From contig CAWIKW010000024.1 of NCBI GenBank assembly GCA_963836785.1, positions 1 to 64,000 on the forward strand: a stretch of 64,000 bases of DNA. The letters are read 5' to 3'. Every line of letters begins with the position of its first letter. Position 1 is the first letter of the stretch. The DNA comes from DASQPR01 sp963836785. Its GTDB lineage: Bacteria; Actinomycetota; Actinomycetes; Mycobacteriales; Micromonosporaceae. A program made the translations under genes and the position numbers. The notes below the pieces were generated by a model. It was not told the DNA's origin, did not search any database, and saw only the letters and a program-made list of their open reading frames with translations. This document shows, piece by piece, positions 55,472-63,266 of the stretch.

Positions 55472-57076
55472 ATGATCACGACCACCGCCCTGGAGCTTCG
55501 CGCCGGCGCTCGGATCCTGCTGTCCGAGGCGTCCCTGCGCGTACAGCCGGGCGACCGCATCGGTCTCGTCGGGCGCAACGGCGCCGGCAAGACCACCACG
55601 CTCAAGGTGCTGGCCGGCGAAGGCCAGCCGTTCACCGGCACCGTCGACAGCCGCGGGCCGGTCGGCTATTTGCCGCAGGACCCCCGTACCGGCGATCTGG
55701 ACGTCACCGCCGCGAACCGCGTGCTGTCCGCACGCGGCCTGGACACCATCCTGAGCGAGATGAAGGCCCTCGAGGCGCGGCTCGCGACCGACACCGACGA
55801 GCGCACGCTGCGCCGGTACGGTGCCCTCGAAGATCAGTTCGCCGGGCTCGGCGGGTACGCGGCTGAGGCCGAGGCGGCCCGGATCTGCGCGAACCTCGGC
55901 CTGCCGGACCGGATCCTGGCCCAGACGCTCGGTACCTTGTCCGGCGGTCAGCGGCGGCGCATCGAACTCGCCCGGATCCTGTTCCGGGACGCGGCGGCCA
56001 CCGGCGGCGGCATCCTGCTGCTCGATGAGCCGACGAACCACCTCGACGCCGACTCGATCACCTGGCTGCGCGGGTTCCTCTCCGCGCACAAGGGTGGCCT
56101 CATCGTCATCTCCCACGACGTCAACCTGCTCGACGCGGTCGTCAACAAGGTCTGGTATCTCGACGCCAACCGGTCCACGATCGACGTCTACAACGTCGGC
56201 TGGAAGACGTATCTGCAGCAACGGGAAACAGACGAGAAGCGCCGTCGTCGCGAGCGCGCGAACGCCGAGAAGAAGGCCGGCGCGCTGATGGCGCAGGCCG
56301 ACAAGATGCGCGCGAAGGCGACCAAGACCGTGGCCGCGCAGAACATGGCCCGCCGGGCCGAGCGACTGCTGGACGGACTGGAAGACGTACGGGCCGCGGA
56401 CAAGGTGGCCAAGGTACGGTTCCCGACCCCGGTGCCGTGCGGGAAGACACCGTTGACCGCGCACGATCTGTCAAAGAGCTACGGCTCGCTGGAAATCTTC
56501 TGCGACGTCGACGTGGCGGTCGATCGCGGCTCCCGCGTGGCGATCCTCGGCCTGAACGGTGCCGGCAAGACGACGCTGCTCCGGATGCTCGGCGGCCTGC
56601 TCGAAACCGACACCGGCGAGGTCGTTGCCGGCCACGGCCTGCGGATCGGCTACTACGCGCAGGAACACGAGACGCTCGACGTTGACCGTACGATCCTCGA
56701 ACACATGCGCTCCGCGGCGCCGGACCAGACCGACACCGACCTGCGGCGGATTCTCGGCGCGTTCCTGTTTACCGGTGACGACGTCGACAAGGTGGCCGGC
56801 GTGCTCTCCGGCGGTGAAAAGACCCGGCTCGCGCTCGCGACGCTGGTCTGTTCGGGCGCGAACGTTCTGCTGCTGGACGAGCCGACGAACAACCTCGACC
56901 CGGTGAGCCGGGAGCAGGTGCTCGACGCGATCGCGCGCTATCCGGGGGCGATCGTGCTGGTGACGCACGATCCCGGCGCGGTCACCGCGCTCAAGCCGGA
57001 CCGGGCGATCCTGCTACCGGACGGCGTCGAGGACGCCTGGAGCGACGACCTGCTCGAACTGGTCGAGCTCGCGTAA
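55472..57076 (+). CDS. ABC-F family ATPase
   Basis: This 534-aa soluble protein has two ABC domains and no membrane part: Walker A VGRNGAGKTTTLKVLAG and LGLNGAGKTTLLRMLGG, signatures LSGGQRRRIELARILF and LSGGEKTRLALATL, Walker B LLLDEPTNHLDADS and LLLDEPTNNLDPVS. Between them is the P-site tRNA-interaction motif region, a Lys/Arg/Glu-rich helical pair (RETDEKRRRRERANAEKKAG). ABC-F proteins act at the ribosomal E site, either in translation control or antibiotic protection; I cannot choose between them. ATG 55472 lies 13 nt after a small uORF. The neighbour acVLRF1 also acts on ribosomes. Confidence 0.93.
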   Translation: MITTTALELRAGARILLSEASLRVQPGDRIGLVGRNGAGKTTTLKVLAGEGQPFTGTVDSRGPVGYLPQDPRTGDLDVTAANRVLSARGLDTILSEMKALEARLATDTDERTLRRYGALEDQFAGLGGYAAEAEAARICANLGLPDRILAQTLGTLSGGQRRRIELARILFRDAAATGGGILLLDEPTNHLDADSITWLRGFLSAHKGGLIVISHDVNLLDAVVNKVWYLDANRSTIDVYNVGWKTYLQQRETDEKRRRRERANAEKKAGALMAQADKMRAKATKTVAAQNMARRAERLLDGLEDVRAADKVAKVRFPTPVPCGKTPLTAHDLSKSYGSLEIFCDVDVAVDRGSRVAILGLNGAGKTTLLRMLGGLLETDTGEVVAGHGLRIGYYAQEHETLDVDRTILEHMRSAAPDQTDTDLRRILGAFLFTGDDVDKVAGVLSGGEKTRLALATLVCSGANVLLLDEPTNNLDPVSREQVLDAIARYPGAIVLVTHDPGAVTALKPDRAILLPDGVEDAWSDDLLELVELA

Positions 57077-57118
57077 GGCGCGTCTCGCCGGGCGCATCGC
57101 AACAGCGTCACCACGGCG

Positions 57119-58615
57119 TCACCACGGCGTTGCCAGCACCGCCTGGATCACGACGGCGGTGATCGCGCCGCCGGCGACGAGCGGCCACGGTACGGCCGGC
57201 ACCGGACCGGCCGGCCGGGCCGGCGCGATGGCGGCCACGGTGAGCCACGGGAAGAACGGTAGCCACGCCGCTTCGGCCCCGCCGCGAGCCTGCGCCGTGA
57301 CGAGCGTGAACAGAACGGCGATCCCGGCGCCGAGCAGGAACGGCCAGGCCGGTGTGTTACGGATCTTGCGAAGACTGGCGTACAACGCCGGTCCACACGC
57401 GATGATCAACGCGACGAGGCTGATGACGCTCCACCACAGCGCCGACCGATTCGGTTCGATCCGGGTCTGGAAGTCGTACCCGGCCGCGACGAGTCCGGAA
57501 AACCAGCTGAAGCCCAGCAGGTTCGCGACGGTCACCGGCACCAGCGCGCCCAGGCCGGTGCCGATGTTCAGGAACGGCCGCCGGCGCGCGAAGTAGAGCA
57601 GCACGATCGCGAGGCCGAGCCACACGACCGAGTAGGCGAACATGCCGGCGAGCCCGATCAGAATGCCGCACAGCACCGACCACGCGGCGGCCGGACGACC
57701 GCGCCGCCCGCGGCCGCTCGCGTAGACACCGGCCGCGATGGCCAACGCACCGAGGGTCGCGACCACGCCGTCCATGCTGACGGCGACCCAGATCGCGTAC
57801 GGTGCGAGCACCAGGATCGGGATGTAGCGCCGGGCCGTCGCCTCACCGCACACGTCCCGTACCGAATACAACACCAGCGGCACCGTCAGCACGCCAAGCA
57901 CCGTGATGAGCACACCGACCGTGACGAGGTCAGTGACCCCGGTTCGCTGGATGCCCCAGAGCAGCAGCACCGATCCGGGTGGATGGCCGCGCGCAGCGAA
58001 CGTGTGGGACTCGATGTTGTCGGTGTAGGTGGCGATGTAGTGCAGCGGATGGTTGTCGAGCGCGGCGATGTCCGGGGCGTAGTTCATCTGGCTACGAAGG
58101 GATCGGGTCAGGCCGCTCGCGCCGTCGACCAGGGCGAGCGAGAACGCCCAGGCCAGCGCCGCAAGGTAGCTCAGCGTGACGACGATCCGCCAACGGAGCC
58201 GGTCCAGCACACCGCTGATGGCGACCGCGACGACCAGCGCCGCGACCAGCGGCGCCACCAGGGAAAGCGGCGTCAGCTGGATGCGATATGCACCGAGGAA
58301 CGGCGCGCTGGCCGTGCCGAGCTTGGCTCCGCTGCGCACCGCGAGCGCGGTCAAGCCGAGCCCGGCGGCCGTGAGTACCGCCCAGGACGCCAGGTCCAGC
58401 CACGCTCGGCGCGGAGTCTCGACCGGTCCGGGCGCTGCCGCCATACCCTCCGAGGGCAGGTGACGCGCTGTGTCCGAGCTCGCGGGGTCGGGCGCCATTC
58501 CACCCGGCGCGGGCGCCCGCGCCAGGCCCGGCGCCCCTACCGGCACCGGACCCGCAGCGGTCCCGCGGCGCGGTTGGGCAGCGTCGCGACGCGGTTCGGC
58601 CGCATCAGTGGTCAC
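57119..58615 (-). CDS. polytopic membrane protein, GT-C glycosyltransferase-like
   Basis: This 498-aa protein has a disordered Pro/Ala/Gly-rich cytoplasmic N-terminus (about 65 residues) followed by about 12 hydrophobic segments. An extracytoplasmic loop NHPLHYIATYTDNIESHTFA followed by ARGHPPGSVLLLW resembles the acidic/His loop after the first helices of GT-C enzymes such as ArnT/PMT, but no full motif is certain. If correct, it would transfer a sugar from a polyprenyl donor at the outer face. It converges with the ABC-F gene and has no operon partner. Confidence 0.65.
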   Translation of the reverse strand: MTTDAAEPRRDAAQPRRGTAAGPVPVGAPGLARAPAPGGMAPDPASSDTARHLPSEGMAAAPGPVETPRRAWLDLASWAVLTAAGLGLTALAVRSGAKLGTASAPFLGAYRIQLTPLSLVAPLVAALVVAVAISGVLDRLRWRIVVTLSYLAALAWAFSLALVDGASGLTRSLRSQMNYAPDIAALDNHPLHYIATYTDNIESHTFAARGHPPGSVLLLWGIQRTGVTDLVTVGVLITVLGVLTVPLVLYSVRDVCGEATARRYIPILVLAPYAIWVAVSMDGVVATLGALAIAAGVYASGRGRRGRPAAAWSVLCGILIGLAGMFAYSVVWLGLAIVLLYFARRRPFLNIGTGLGALVPVTVANLLGFSWFSGLVAAGYDFQTRIEPNRSALWWSVISLVALIIACGPALYASLRKIRNTPAWPFLLGAGIAVLFTLVTAQARGGAEAAWLPFFPWLTVAAIAPARPAGPVPAVPWPLVAGGAITAVVIQAVLATPW

Positions 58616-58752
58616 GGGGAATCACGGTATCGGGTAGCCGACAAACCCGTGCGTGTCGGTTGGTTTCCGGATGACATCTAGCGCATGATCGTCAGAAGAG
58701 GTGTAATTGTTGTGATCGTCAATACCACCCTATGTGACGTGAGGACTCCACT

Positions 58753-58983
58753 ATGGCAGCCACCGGGACAACCGCAGCCACCACTGAGAAGGGTCGTCGC
58801 ATCGTCGGGACGGAACGGCAGAATCTCGCCAAGGACCTGGTCAAGCGCTACACGTCCGGCGAAAGCATCCGTGCCCTCGCCGCGACGACCGGTCGGTCCT
58901 ACGGATTTGTGCACCGCGTGTTGACCGAGTCCGGCGTCCAGCTCCGCCAGCGTGGTGGTGCGCGCCGCCGTAAGAAGGCATGA
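58753..58983 (+). CDS. small helix-turn-helix protein
   Basis: This 76-aa protein has a disordered Thr/Ala-rich start, then AKDLVKRYTSGESIRALAAT and TGRSYGFVHRVLTESGVQLR, a resolvase/homeodomain-like HTH, and a basic tail RGGARRRKKA. It is a probable DNA-binding regulator common in actinomycetes. ATG 58753 has GTGAGG upstream. It overlaps the enoyl-CoA hydratase gene by 4 nt (ATGA), so the two are co-translated. Confidence 0.85.
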   Translation: MAATGTTAATTEKGRRIVGTERQNLAKDLVKRYTSGESIRALAATTGRSYGFVHRVLTESGVQLRQRGGARRRKKA

Positions 58984-59768
58984 CGACCGAGGTACGGACA
59001 CCTCTCGGCAGCTCCGGAGTTCGAGTCGAACGCAACGGGCCGGTGGCGACGATCTCGCTGTGCCGACCCGATGTTCTCAACGCGCAGACGCCGGAAATGT
59101 GGGCCGCTTTACGCGATGCCGGCCGCGATCTGCCGGGAGATGTGCGCATCGTCGTCATCCGGGGCGAGGGCCGGGCGTTCTCGGCAGGCCTCGACCTGCG
59201 CCAGGCGAACGACCCTGGCGGCGGTGCGTTGGCTGCGATCGCCCAGTTGCCGCCGGACGACGCGGCCGACCGGATCGCCGGCTACCAGGCCGGCTTCACC
59301 TGGCTCGGCCGGCCGGACATCGTCAGCATCGCGGCCGTACAGGGGCACGCGATCGGCGCCGGGTTCCAACTCGCACTAGCATGCGATCTGCGCGTCCTCG
59401 CCGCCGACGCGAAGCTCACGATGGCCGAGGTCACCCTCGGGTTGGTGCCCGATCTGGGCGGGACGGCGCCGCTGGTGCGACTCGTCGGCTACGCGCGCGC
59501 ACTCGAGATCTGTGCGACCGGACGCCGGGTCGGCGCCGACGAAGCGCTCGCGATGGGGCTCGCGAATCTCGTCGTACCCCCGGAAGACCTGGATGACGCG
59601 GTGCGCGACCTGACCGCCGCGCTGTTGTCCGGCGCGCGCGATGCGGTGGTGGAAATCAAGGCGCTGCTGGCCGGGGCGGCCGCGGGCCGCGACGGGTCCG
59701 CGCAGCTACTGGCCGAACGCGAGGCGCAGGTACGGCGGATCCGTGACCTCGCCGGCATCGGCGAGTGA
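58980..59768 (+). CDS. enoyl-CoA hydratase/isomerase family protein
   Basis: This 262-aa crotonase-fold protein has VIRGEGRAFSAGLDLRQAND (oxyanion-hole residues) and AAVQGHAIGAGFQLALACDL. The position of the first catalytic Glu of hydratases is filled by the AEVTLGLVPDLGGTAPLVRL segment (Glu and Asp present), so activity is plausible. It acts on acyl-CoA thioesters; the substrate is unknown. It is coupled to the upstream HTH gene. Confidence 0.9.
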   Translation: MTTEVRTPLGSSGVRVERNGPVATISLCRPDVLNAQTPEMWAALRDAGRDLPGDVRIVVIRGEGRAFSAGLDLRQANDPGGGALAAIAQLPPDDAADRIAGYQAGFTWLGRPDIVSIAAVQGHAIGAGFQLALACDLRVLAADAKLTMAEVTLGLVPDLGGTAPLVRLVGYARALEICATGRRVGADEALAMGLANLVVPPEDLDDAVRDLTAALLSGARDAVVEIKALLAGAAAGRDGSAQLLAEREAQVRRIRDLAGIGE

Positions 59769-59832
59769 CCATTCCGCGCAGCGCATAACTCCTGATCAGC
59801 TTCCTGACTGTCGAGTCAGGTAAGACTGAGGC

Positions 59833-61827
59833 ATGTCAGGGATGGGCCGGCCGAGCCACGCCGGCAGCGCGAGCATGCTGCGCTCGATCCGCCGCGAGGA
59901 TCAGGTCCGCAGTCACAAGCTGAACCGGGGCACCGCCCGACGCGTGCTGGCCTTCGCCCGGCCGTTCCGCCGCGACATCGTCGTGTTCCTGCTCGCGGTC
60001 ATCGTCGACGCGGCGATCGGTGTCGCGACGCCGGTGCTCGCCGGCCGCGTCATCAACACCATCACGAGAGGCGGTCCGGGAGCGCCCGCCGCGGTCGTGC
60101 GGATCGCGATCCTGATCGCCGCGCTCGCGATCGTGGATGCGATGCTGTCGCTCGCCCAACGTTGGTATTCGGCGCGGATCGGCGAAGGCAGCATCTACCG
60201 GCTGCGGACCCAGGTCTACGACCACGTCCAGCGGATGCCGCTGCAGTTCTTCACGCGTACGCAGACCGGAGCGCTCGTCAGCCGGCTGAACAACGACGTG
60301 ATCGGGGCGCAGCAGGCCTTCACGTCGACCCTGTCCGGCATCGTCTCGAACGTCATCCAGCTTGTCCTGACCGCCGCCGTCATGTTCTCCCTGTCGTGGC
60401 CGATCACCGTGCTATCACTGGCGATGCTGCCGCTGTTCGTCTGGCCGGCCCGCCGGGTCGGCCGCCGACTCGCCGCCATCACCCGCGAGTCCTATCAACT
60501 CGACGCAAAGATGAACGCCACGATGACCGAGCGGTTCGGCGTCGCCGGAGCGCTGTTGGTCAAGCTGTTCGGCCGGCCGGAGGACGAGGCGAAGCGCTTC
60601 TCCGAGCGGGCCGACCGGGTCCGGGACATCGGCATCCAGCAGGCCATGTTCAGCCGGACGTTCTTCGTGTCGATGCTGCTCGTGGCGTCGCTGGCGCAGG
60701 CGCTGACGTACGGGCTCGGTGGCTGGCTCGCGGTCACCGGCCGCGGCGGCATCACGGCCGGGACGGTGGTCACATTGGCACTGCTGCTCACCCGGCTCTA
60801 CGGCCCGCTGACGCAGCTGTCGAACGTACGCGTCGACGTGATGAGCGCGATGGTGTCGTTCGAACGGGTCTTCGAGGTGCTCGACCTCGCGCCCGGCATC
60901 GCCGAGAAGCCGGACGCCGTCGACGTACCGGCCGGCACCGGACACATCGAGTTCCGCGACGTCACGTTCCGCTACCCGACCGCGGCGGAGGTGTCCCTCG
61001 CCTCGCTGGAAGACGTCGCCGCCCTCGACCGTACGGTGTCCGAGCCGGTCCTGCGCGGCCTCAGCTTCGAGGTGCTGCCCGGCCAGATGGTCGCGCTCGT
61101 CGGGCCGTCCGGTGCTGGCAAGTCCACCACGTCGATGCTCATCTCCCGCGTGTACGACGTCACCAGCGGCGCCGTTCTGGTCGGCGACGTCGACGTCCGC
61201 GACGCGACGCTGGGCTCGTTGCGGGACACGATCGGTGTCGTGACCCAGGATTCGCACCTGTTCCACGAGACGATCGAGGAGAATCTGCGGTATGCCAAGC
61301 CGGATGCGACCGACGCCGAGATCTGGGACGCGTTGACCGGTGCCCAGATCGCCGACCTCATCCGTACGCTGCCGGACGGGCTCGCGACGGTCGTGGGGGA
61401 GCGCGGATACCGGTTCTCCGGCGGCGAGAAGCAGCGCATCGCGATCGCGCGACTGCTCCTGAAGGCACCGAGCATCGTCATCCTCGACGAGGCGACGGCG
61501 CATCTCGACTCCGAGTCGGAGGCGGCCGTACAACGCGCGCTGTCGGTGGCACTCGCCGGCCGGACCGCGCTGGTCATCGCCCACCGGCTCTCGACCGTAC
61601 GCGAGGCCGACGCCCTGCTCGTCCTTGACGACGGACGCATCGTGGAACGCGGTACGCACGACGAGCTCGTCGCCGCCGGCGGGCTTTATGCCGAGCTCTA
61701 CCGCACGCAGTTCGCGGTCGCGGAGTCGCCGCCGATCGTCGTCGAGGACCCGGAGCCGGTGGTCATCGCGGCCAGCGAGACGGCCGAGCGCGATTTCGCC
61801 GACCGCGATCTCATGGGCCGGGATTGA
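59833..61827 (+). CDS. ABC exporter (fused permease-ATPase)
   Basis: This 664-aa half-transporter works as a dimer. The six-helix ABC exporter domain occupies residues about 35-330, and the nucleotide-binding domain about 350-610, with Walker A VGPSGAGKSTTSMLISRV, Q-loop GVVTQDSHLF, signature FSGGEKQRIAIARLLL, Walker B IVILDEATAHLDSESE and H-loop VIAHRLSTV. An unusual short insert (VSLASLEDVAALDRTVSEPV) lies in the A-loop region. The substrate may be a lipid or drug. ATG 59833 follows a gap of 64 bp after the hydratase gene. Confidence 0.92.
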   Translation: MSGMGRPSHAGSASMLRSIRREDQVRSHKLNRGTARRVLAFARPFRRDIVVFLLAVIVDAAIGVATPVLAGRVINTITRGGPGAPAAVVRIAILIAALAIVDAMLSLAQRWYSARIGEGSIYRLRTQVYDHVQRMPLQFFTRTQTGALVSRLNNDVIGAQQAFTSTLSGIVSNVIQLVLTAAVMFSLSWPITVLSLAMLPLFVWPARRVGRRLAAITRESYQLDAKMNATMTERFGVAGALLVKLFGRPEDEAKRFSERADRVRDIGIQQAMFSRTFFVSMLLVASLAQALTYGLGGWLAVTGRGGITAGTVVTLALLLTRLYGPLTQLSNVRVDVMSAMVSFERVFEVLDLAPGIAEKPDAVDVPAGTGHIEFRDVTFRYPTAAEVSLASLEDVAALDRTVSEPVLRGLSFEVLPGQMVALVGPSGAGKSTTSMLISRVYDVTSGAVLVGDVDVRDATLGSLRDTIGVVTQDSHLFHETIEENLRYAKPDATDAEIWDALTGAQIADLIRTLPDGLATVVGERGYRFSGGEKQRIAIARLLLKAPSIVILDEATAHLDSESEAAVQRALSVALAGRTALVIAHRLSTVREADALLVLDDGRIVERGTHDELVAAGGLYAELYRTQFAVAESPPIVVEDPEPVVIAASETAERDFADRDLMGRD

Positions 61828-61876
61828 CGCTCTGTGTAGGCATGGTGGCTCACGGCCGTCGGCTAGAGTCGCCTTC

Positions 61877-61912
61877 GTGCGCTTCGTGATCCTGCCGCCA
61901 CCCGTCCGCTAG
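61877..61912 (+). CDS. candidate leaderless leader peptide upstream of the EamA gene
   Basis: GTG 61877 opens an 11-codon frame, MRFVILPPPVR, ending TAG 61910-61912. TAGAGT at 61864-61869 is a good -10 placed so transcription would start at or next to the GTG. The stop lies inside an inverted repeat (CCCGTCC/GGGCGGG, 61901-61920). The Val-Ile-Leu run and Pro-Pro-Pro are typical of codons used in attenuation or stalling. This is a prediction only. Confidence 0.35.
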   Translation: MRFVILPPPVR

Positions 61913-62031
61913 CGGGCGGGTGATGGCCCCGCCGGCTGACGGCCGGGCCGACCAGAGTTCATCCTCGACGCGATCGTCGGGGCGATGGACGCCGCCCGCT
62001 TCACGCGGTCCTGTCCGGCTTCCATCAACAT

Positions 62032-62102
62032 GGCGCCTCGCGGCTGACGCCGCGCATCGGCGCCGCCAACGGCGCCTCGCGGCTGACGCTGCGCATCGGC
62101 GC
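62032..62102 (+). repeat. two 32-bp direct repeats, each a hairpin, in the EamA leader
   Basis: Copies at 62032-62063 and 62071-62102 differ by one base. Each contains CGCGGC-TGAC-GC(C/T)GCG, a 6-bp stem with TGAC loop; the single difference keeps pairing as a G-U wobble. The second copy ends 10 bp before the EamA start codon. Confidence 0.8.
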
Positions 62103-62112
62103 ATGGAGACGC

Positions 62113-63165
62113 ATGATTTCTGAATCTTCCTCCGTCGGCTCGACATCTTCCTCGGTCGGCCTGACGTCTTCCTCGGTCGGCCCGACGGCGCCGACGCATC
62201 TGCGGGGCGTCCTGTCGATCGCCGCGGCGGCGATCGCCTGGGGCACCGGCGGCGCCGTCGCGGTGATTCTGCAACGGCACAACCATCTCGGTCCGGTCAC
62301 CGTGTCGTTCTGGCGTTTCGTCGTGGCTGTCACGGCGTTGGCGGCGTTGCGCGCCGTCCGTTACCCGCGCCGCCCGCGATCTGGGTGGTGGCACCGCGTC
62401 CAGTGGTCGACGGCCATCATCGGCGGCGTCGGCCTCGCCGTGTCCCAAGCCGCCTACTTCGGGTCGGCCGACACCGCCGGCGTCGCGCTCGCGACGCTGG
62501 TCACGATGGGCACCTGTCCGGTGCTCATCGCGCTCGGGGCGCGCTACCTGTTGGGCGAACGGCTGACTTACCCTCGGATGGCCGCGATCGGGCTTGCGCT
62601 GGTCGGCCTCGTTCTTCTCACATTCGGGCCGCACGCGGGCGGCAGCGATCCGACGCTCGGCATTCTGCTTGCGCTCCTGTCCGCCGCCACCTACAGCGCG
62701 GTGATCCTGCAGGGCCGAGCGCGTCAGGGCCAGGGCGAGATGCTTCCCGCGTACGTCGTCGGCATGGTCTGTCTCGCGCCGATCGCCCTCGTCGAAGGCG
62801 CGCTGCCGCACGGCGGTAACACCGTTGGGGCCGTTGCGTGGCTGGTGTACCTCGGGCTCGTTCCGACCGTGCTGGCCTACCAGTTGTTCTTCGCCGGCCT
62901 CGCCACCGTACCGGCGGCGACGGCATCGGTCATCGCCTTGCTCGAGTCGGTGACGGCCGCGGCCATCGCCGTCGGGCTGCTCGGCGAGCACCTGACACCG
63001 GCGTCCCTCGCCGGCATGGCGGTGTTGCTCATAGCGGTCACACTCATGGCGCGCGGCGGCGGCAAGGCCGGCGACGATGTCGTGGTGGCCGGCGTCGACG
63101 CTGAGCCGGTCGATCCCGGCGTCGGCGTACCGGCCGACCGGGAGGGTGTTGTGCCGGCCGACTGA
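62113..63165 (+). CDS. EamA/DMT-family transporter
   Basis: This 350-aa drug/metabolite transporter has two EamA repeats and ten predicted helices (first: GVLSIAAAAIAWGTGGAVAV; second repeat ends AVTLMARGG). The N-terminus carries a tandem SSSVGxT repeat (about residues 4-22), and the C-terminus a soluble Asp/Val-rich tail. Such proteins export amino acids or metabolites. ATG 62113 has GGAG close upstream. The leader of roughly 230 nt holds a possible leader peptide and two hairpin repeats, suggesting post-initiation control. Confidence 0.88.
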   Translation: MISESSSVGSTSSSVGLTSSSVGPTAPTHLRGVLSIAAAAIAWGTGGAVAVILQRHNHLGPVTVSFWRFVVAVTALAALRAVRYPRRPRSGWWHRVQWSTAIIGGVGLAVSQAAYFGSADTAGVALATLVTMGTCPVLIALGARYLLGERLTYPRMAAIGLALVGLVLLTFGPHAGGSDPTLGILLALLSAATYSAVILQGRARQGQGEMLPAYVVGMVCLAPIALVEGALPHGGNTVGAVAWLVYLGLVPTVLAYQLFFAGLATVPAATASVIALLESVTAAAIAVGLLGEHLTPASLAGMAVLLIAVTLMARGGGKAGDDVVVAGVDAEPVDPGVGVPADREGVVPAD

Positions 63166-63202
63166 CGGTCTTGCCGGCCGATCACGCGGTTGCCGGTTGC
63201 GA

Positions 63203-63266
63203 GGTTCAGAACGTCCGAGGTTCAGAATGTCCTGGGTTCAGAATGTCCTGGGTTCAGAATGTCCTG
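63203..63266. repeat. 16-bp tandem repeat, four units, entering a gene end
   Basis: Units GGTTCAGAATGTCCTG at 63219, 63235 and 63251 are identical; the first at 63203 has two changes. The last unit covers the stop codon and final two codons of the minus-strand SDR gene. Confidence 0.92.

Noticed and set aside
61909..62991. minus-strand frame of 360 codons over the EamA gene
   Set aside because: It is composed of Arg/Gln/Asp-rich shadow sequence; the plus strand encodes a clear ten-helix transporter.
63203..63266. possible CRISPR or attachment site
   Set aside because: 16-bp units are contiguous, without spacers or a neighbouring integrase.
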